Shown in pieces: positions 63,461-64,000 of a DNA stretch of 64,000 nt. The notes below the pieces were generated by a model. The model searched no databases. It was not told the origin of the DNA and was given only the letters and a program-made list of their open reading frames with translations. Position numbers and translations under genes: made by a program. Source of the stretch: Vespa crabro (lineage: Eukaryota > Arthropoda > Insecta > Hymenoptera > Vespidae); assembly GCF_910589235.1 (NCBI RefSeq), contig NC_060956.1, positions 16,506,999-16,570,998 on the forward strand, given 5' to 3'. Every line of letters begins with the position of its first letter. The stretch's first letter is position 1.

Positions 63461-64000
63461 AAGATGAACGGTCAAGGAAAGAGACGAGGATACTCGAAAA
63501 TTGCTGTTGCAGGCCAACCTGTCTGCGAAAAATAGAGAACTATTTGACTGAGAGAGATTCAACGAAAAACGAAGAAAAGAAGAAAAGAAGAGAAAGGAAA
63601 AGAAGGTTCTACCTGGTCAGGACCGAGCCACCGAGTAGCGACTGGTTAGGAATCGATGGGTGTTTGAGCAAGAAAAAAAAAAGATTTCATTGAGTAACTC
63701 ATCCGTGTAAAACACTTGCCGGCGAAGGAACAGCCCTTTTACACTGATATAACATCTTCATTTTTCCTCCATTTTTTCATTTTTTTGTTGTTTGTTTTTT
63801 TCTTCTTTTTCTTTCTTTTTTCTTTGTTTTGTTGTTTTGTTTTGTTTTTTCTTTGTTTTTTTTTTTTTGACAAAATAATTACACGTTAAAAAATACAAAG
63901 AAAAAAAAAAGGAAAAAAGAGAAAGAGAGATTAAATTCATTTTTAATTGGAATTCAATTCAGCTATTGAAATGTTCTATAGTAAATAAAAAGGGTTCGAT

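Larger units (their letters stand above)
45251..64000. other. Non-coding right flank, CpG- and microsatellite-rich
   Basis: GC-richer islands at 45550-45780, 47480-47740, 49600-49860, 50093-50230, 56080-56340, 58200-58490 and 62560-62770 may be promoters, enhancers or UTR exons. At 47697 the - strand has a CAG|GTAAGC donor after a short open frame (MRARMQAAG). No protein family is recognised anywhere in this stretch. Confidence 0.5.

Overview
The window looks like insect nuclear DNA, most likely an aculeate hymenopteran (bee, wasp or ant). The reasons are intron-containing genes with canonical GT/AG junctions, AT-rich introns, many (GA)n/(CT)n and (AT)n microsatellites, and long CpG-rich but gene-poor flanks. 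Nothing here reads as bacterial or viral. No assembled gene shows a frameshift or an internal stop.

The gene-bearing core is about 25.3-35.5 kb and holds four complete protein-coding genes whose exons I could join in frame. On the + strand, ODAD3 (also called CCDC151, an outer dynein arm docking factor; 10 exons, 551 aa) is followed by RCL1 (pre-rRNA processing; 7 exons, 373 aa). On the - strand, an aldo-keto reductase (6 exons, 292 aa) is followed only about 80 bp later by ADAT1 (tRNA adenosine deaminase; 3 exons, 402 aa). RCL1 and ADAT1 converge with 182 bp between their stop codons. RCL1, ADAT1 and the reductase are CpG-poor. ODAD3 is CpG-rich. This fits the hymenopteran pattern in which broadly expressed genes are methylated in the germline and tissue-specific genes are not. 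Two of the four genes act on RNA (18S rRNA maturation, tRNA editing). I see no evidence that the four form one pathway.

Left flank (1-25.3 kb): mostly non-coding and dominated by GA/CT, AAG and AT microsatellites. It holds one mariner-type MITE (10.9 kb). It also holds one convincing isolated coding exon on the - strand (22541-22649) that encodes a start methionine plus a signal peptide and ends at a GTAAGT donor. The rest of that gene should lie to the left, so much of 1-22.5 kb may be its first intron.

Right flank (35.5-64 kb): a CpG-rich stretch (36-38.8 kb), then a very AT-rich, CpG-poor stretch (39-45 kb). The AT-rich stretch carries a decayed Tc1/mariner-superfamily transposase, a possible signal-peptide exon with a cysteine-rich exon nearby, a 64-codon - strand ORF and two kinds of tandem duplication. 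From 45 to 64 kb the DNA is again microsatellite- and CpG-rich. I recognise no coding gene there, only a few splice-site-bounded open segments that could be UTR or small exons of a long gene.
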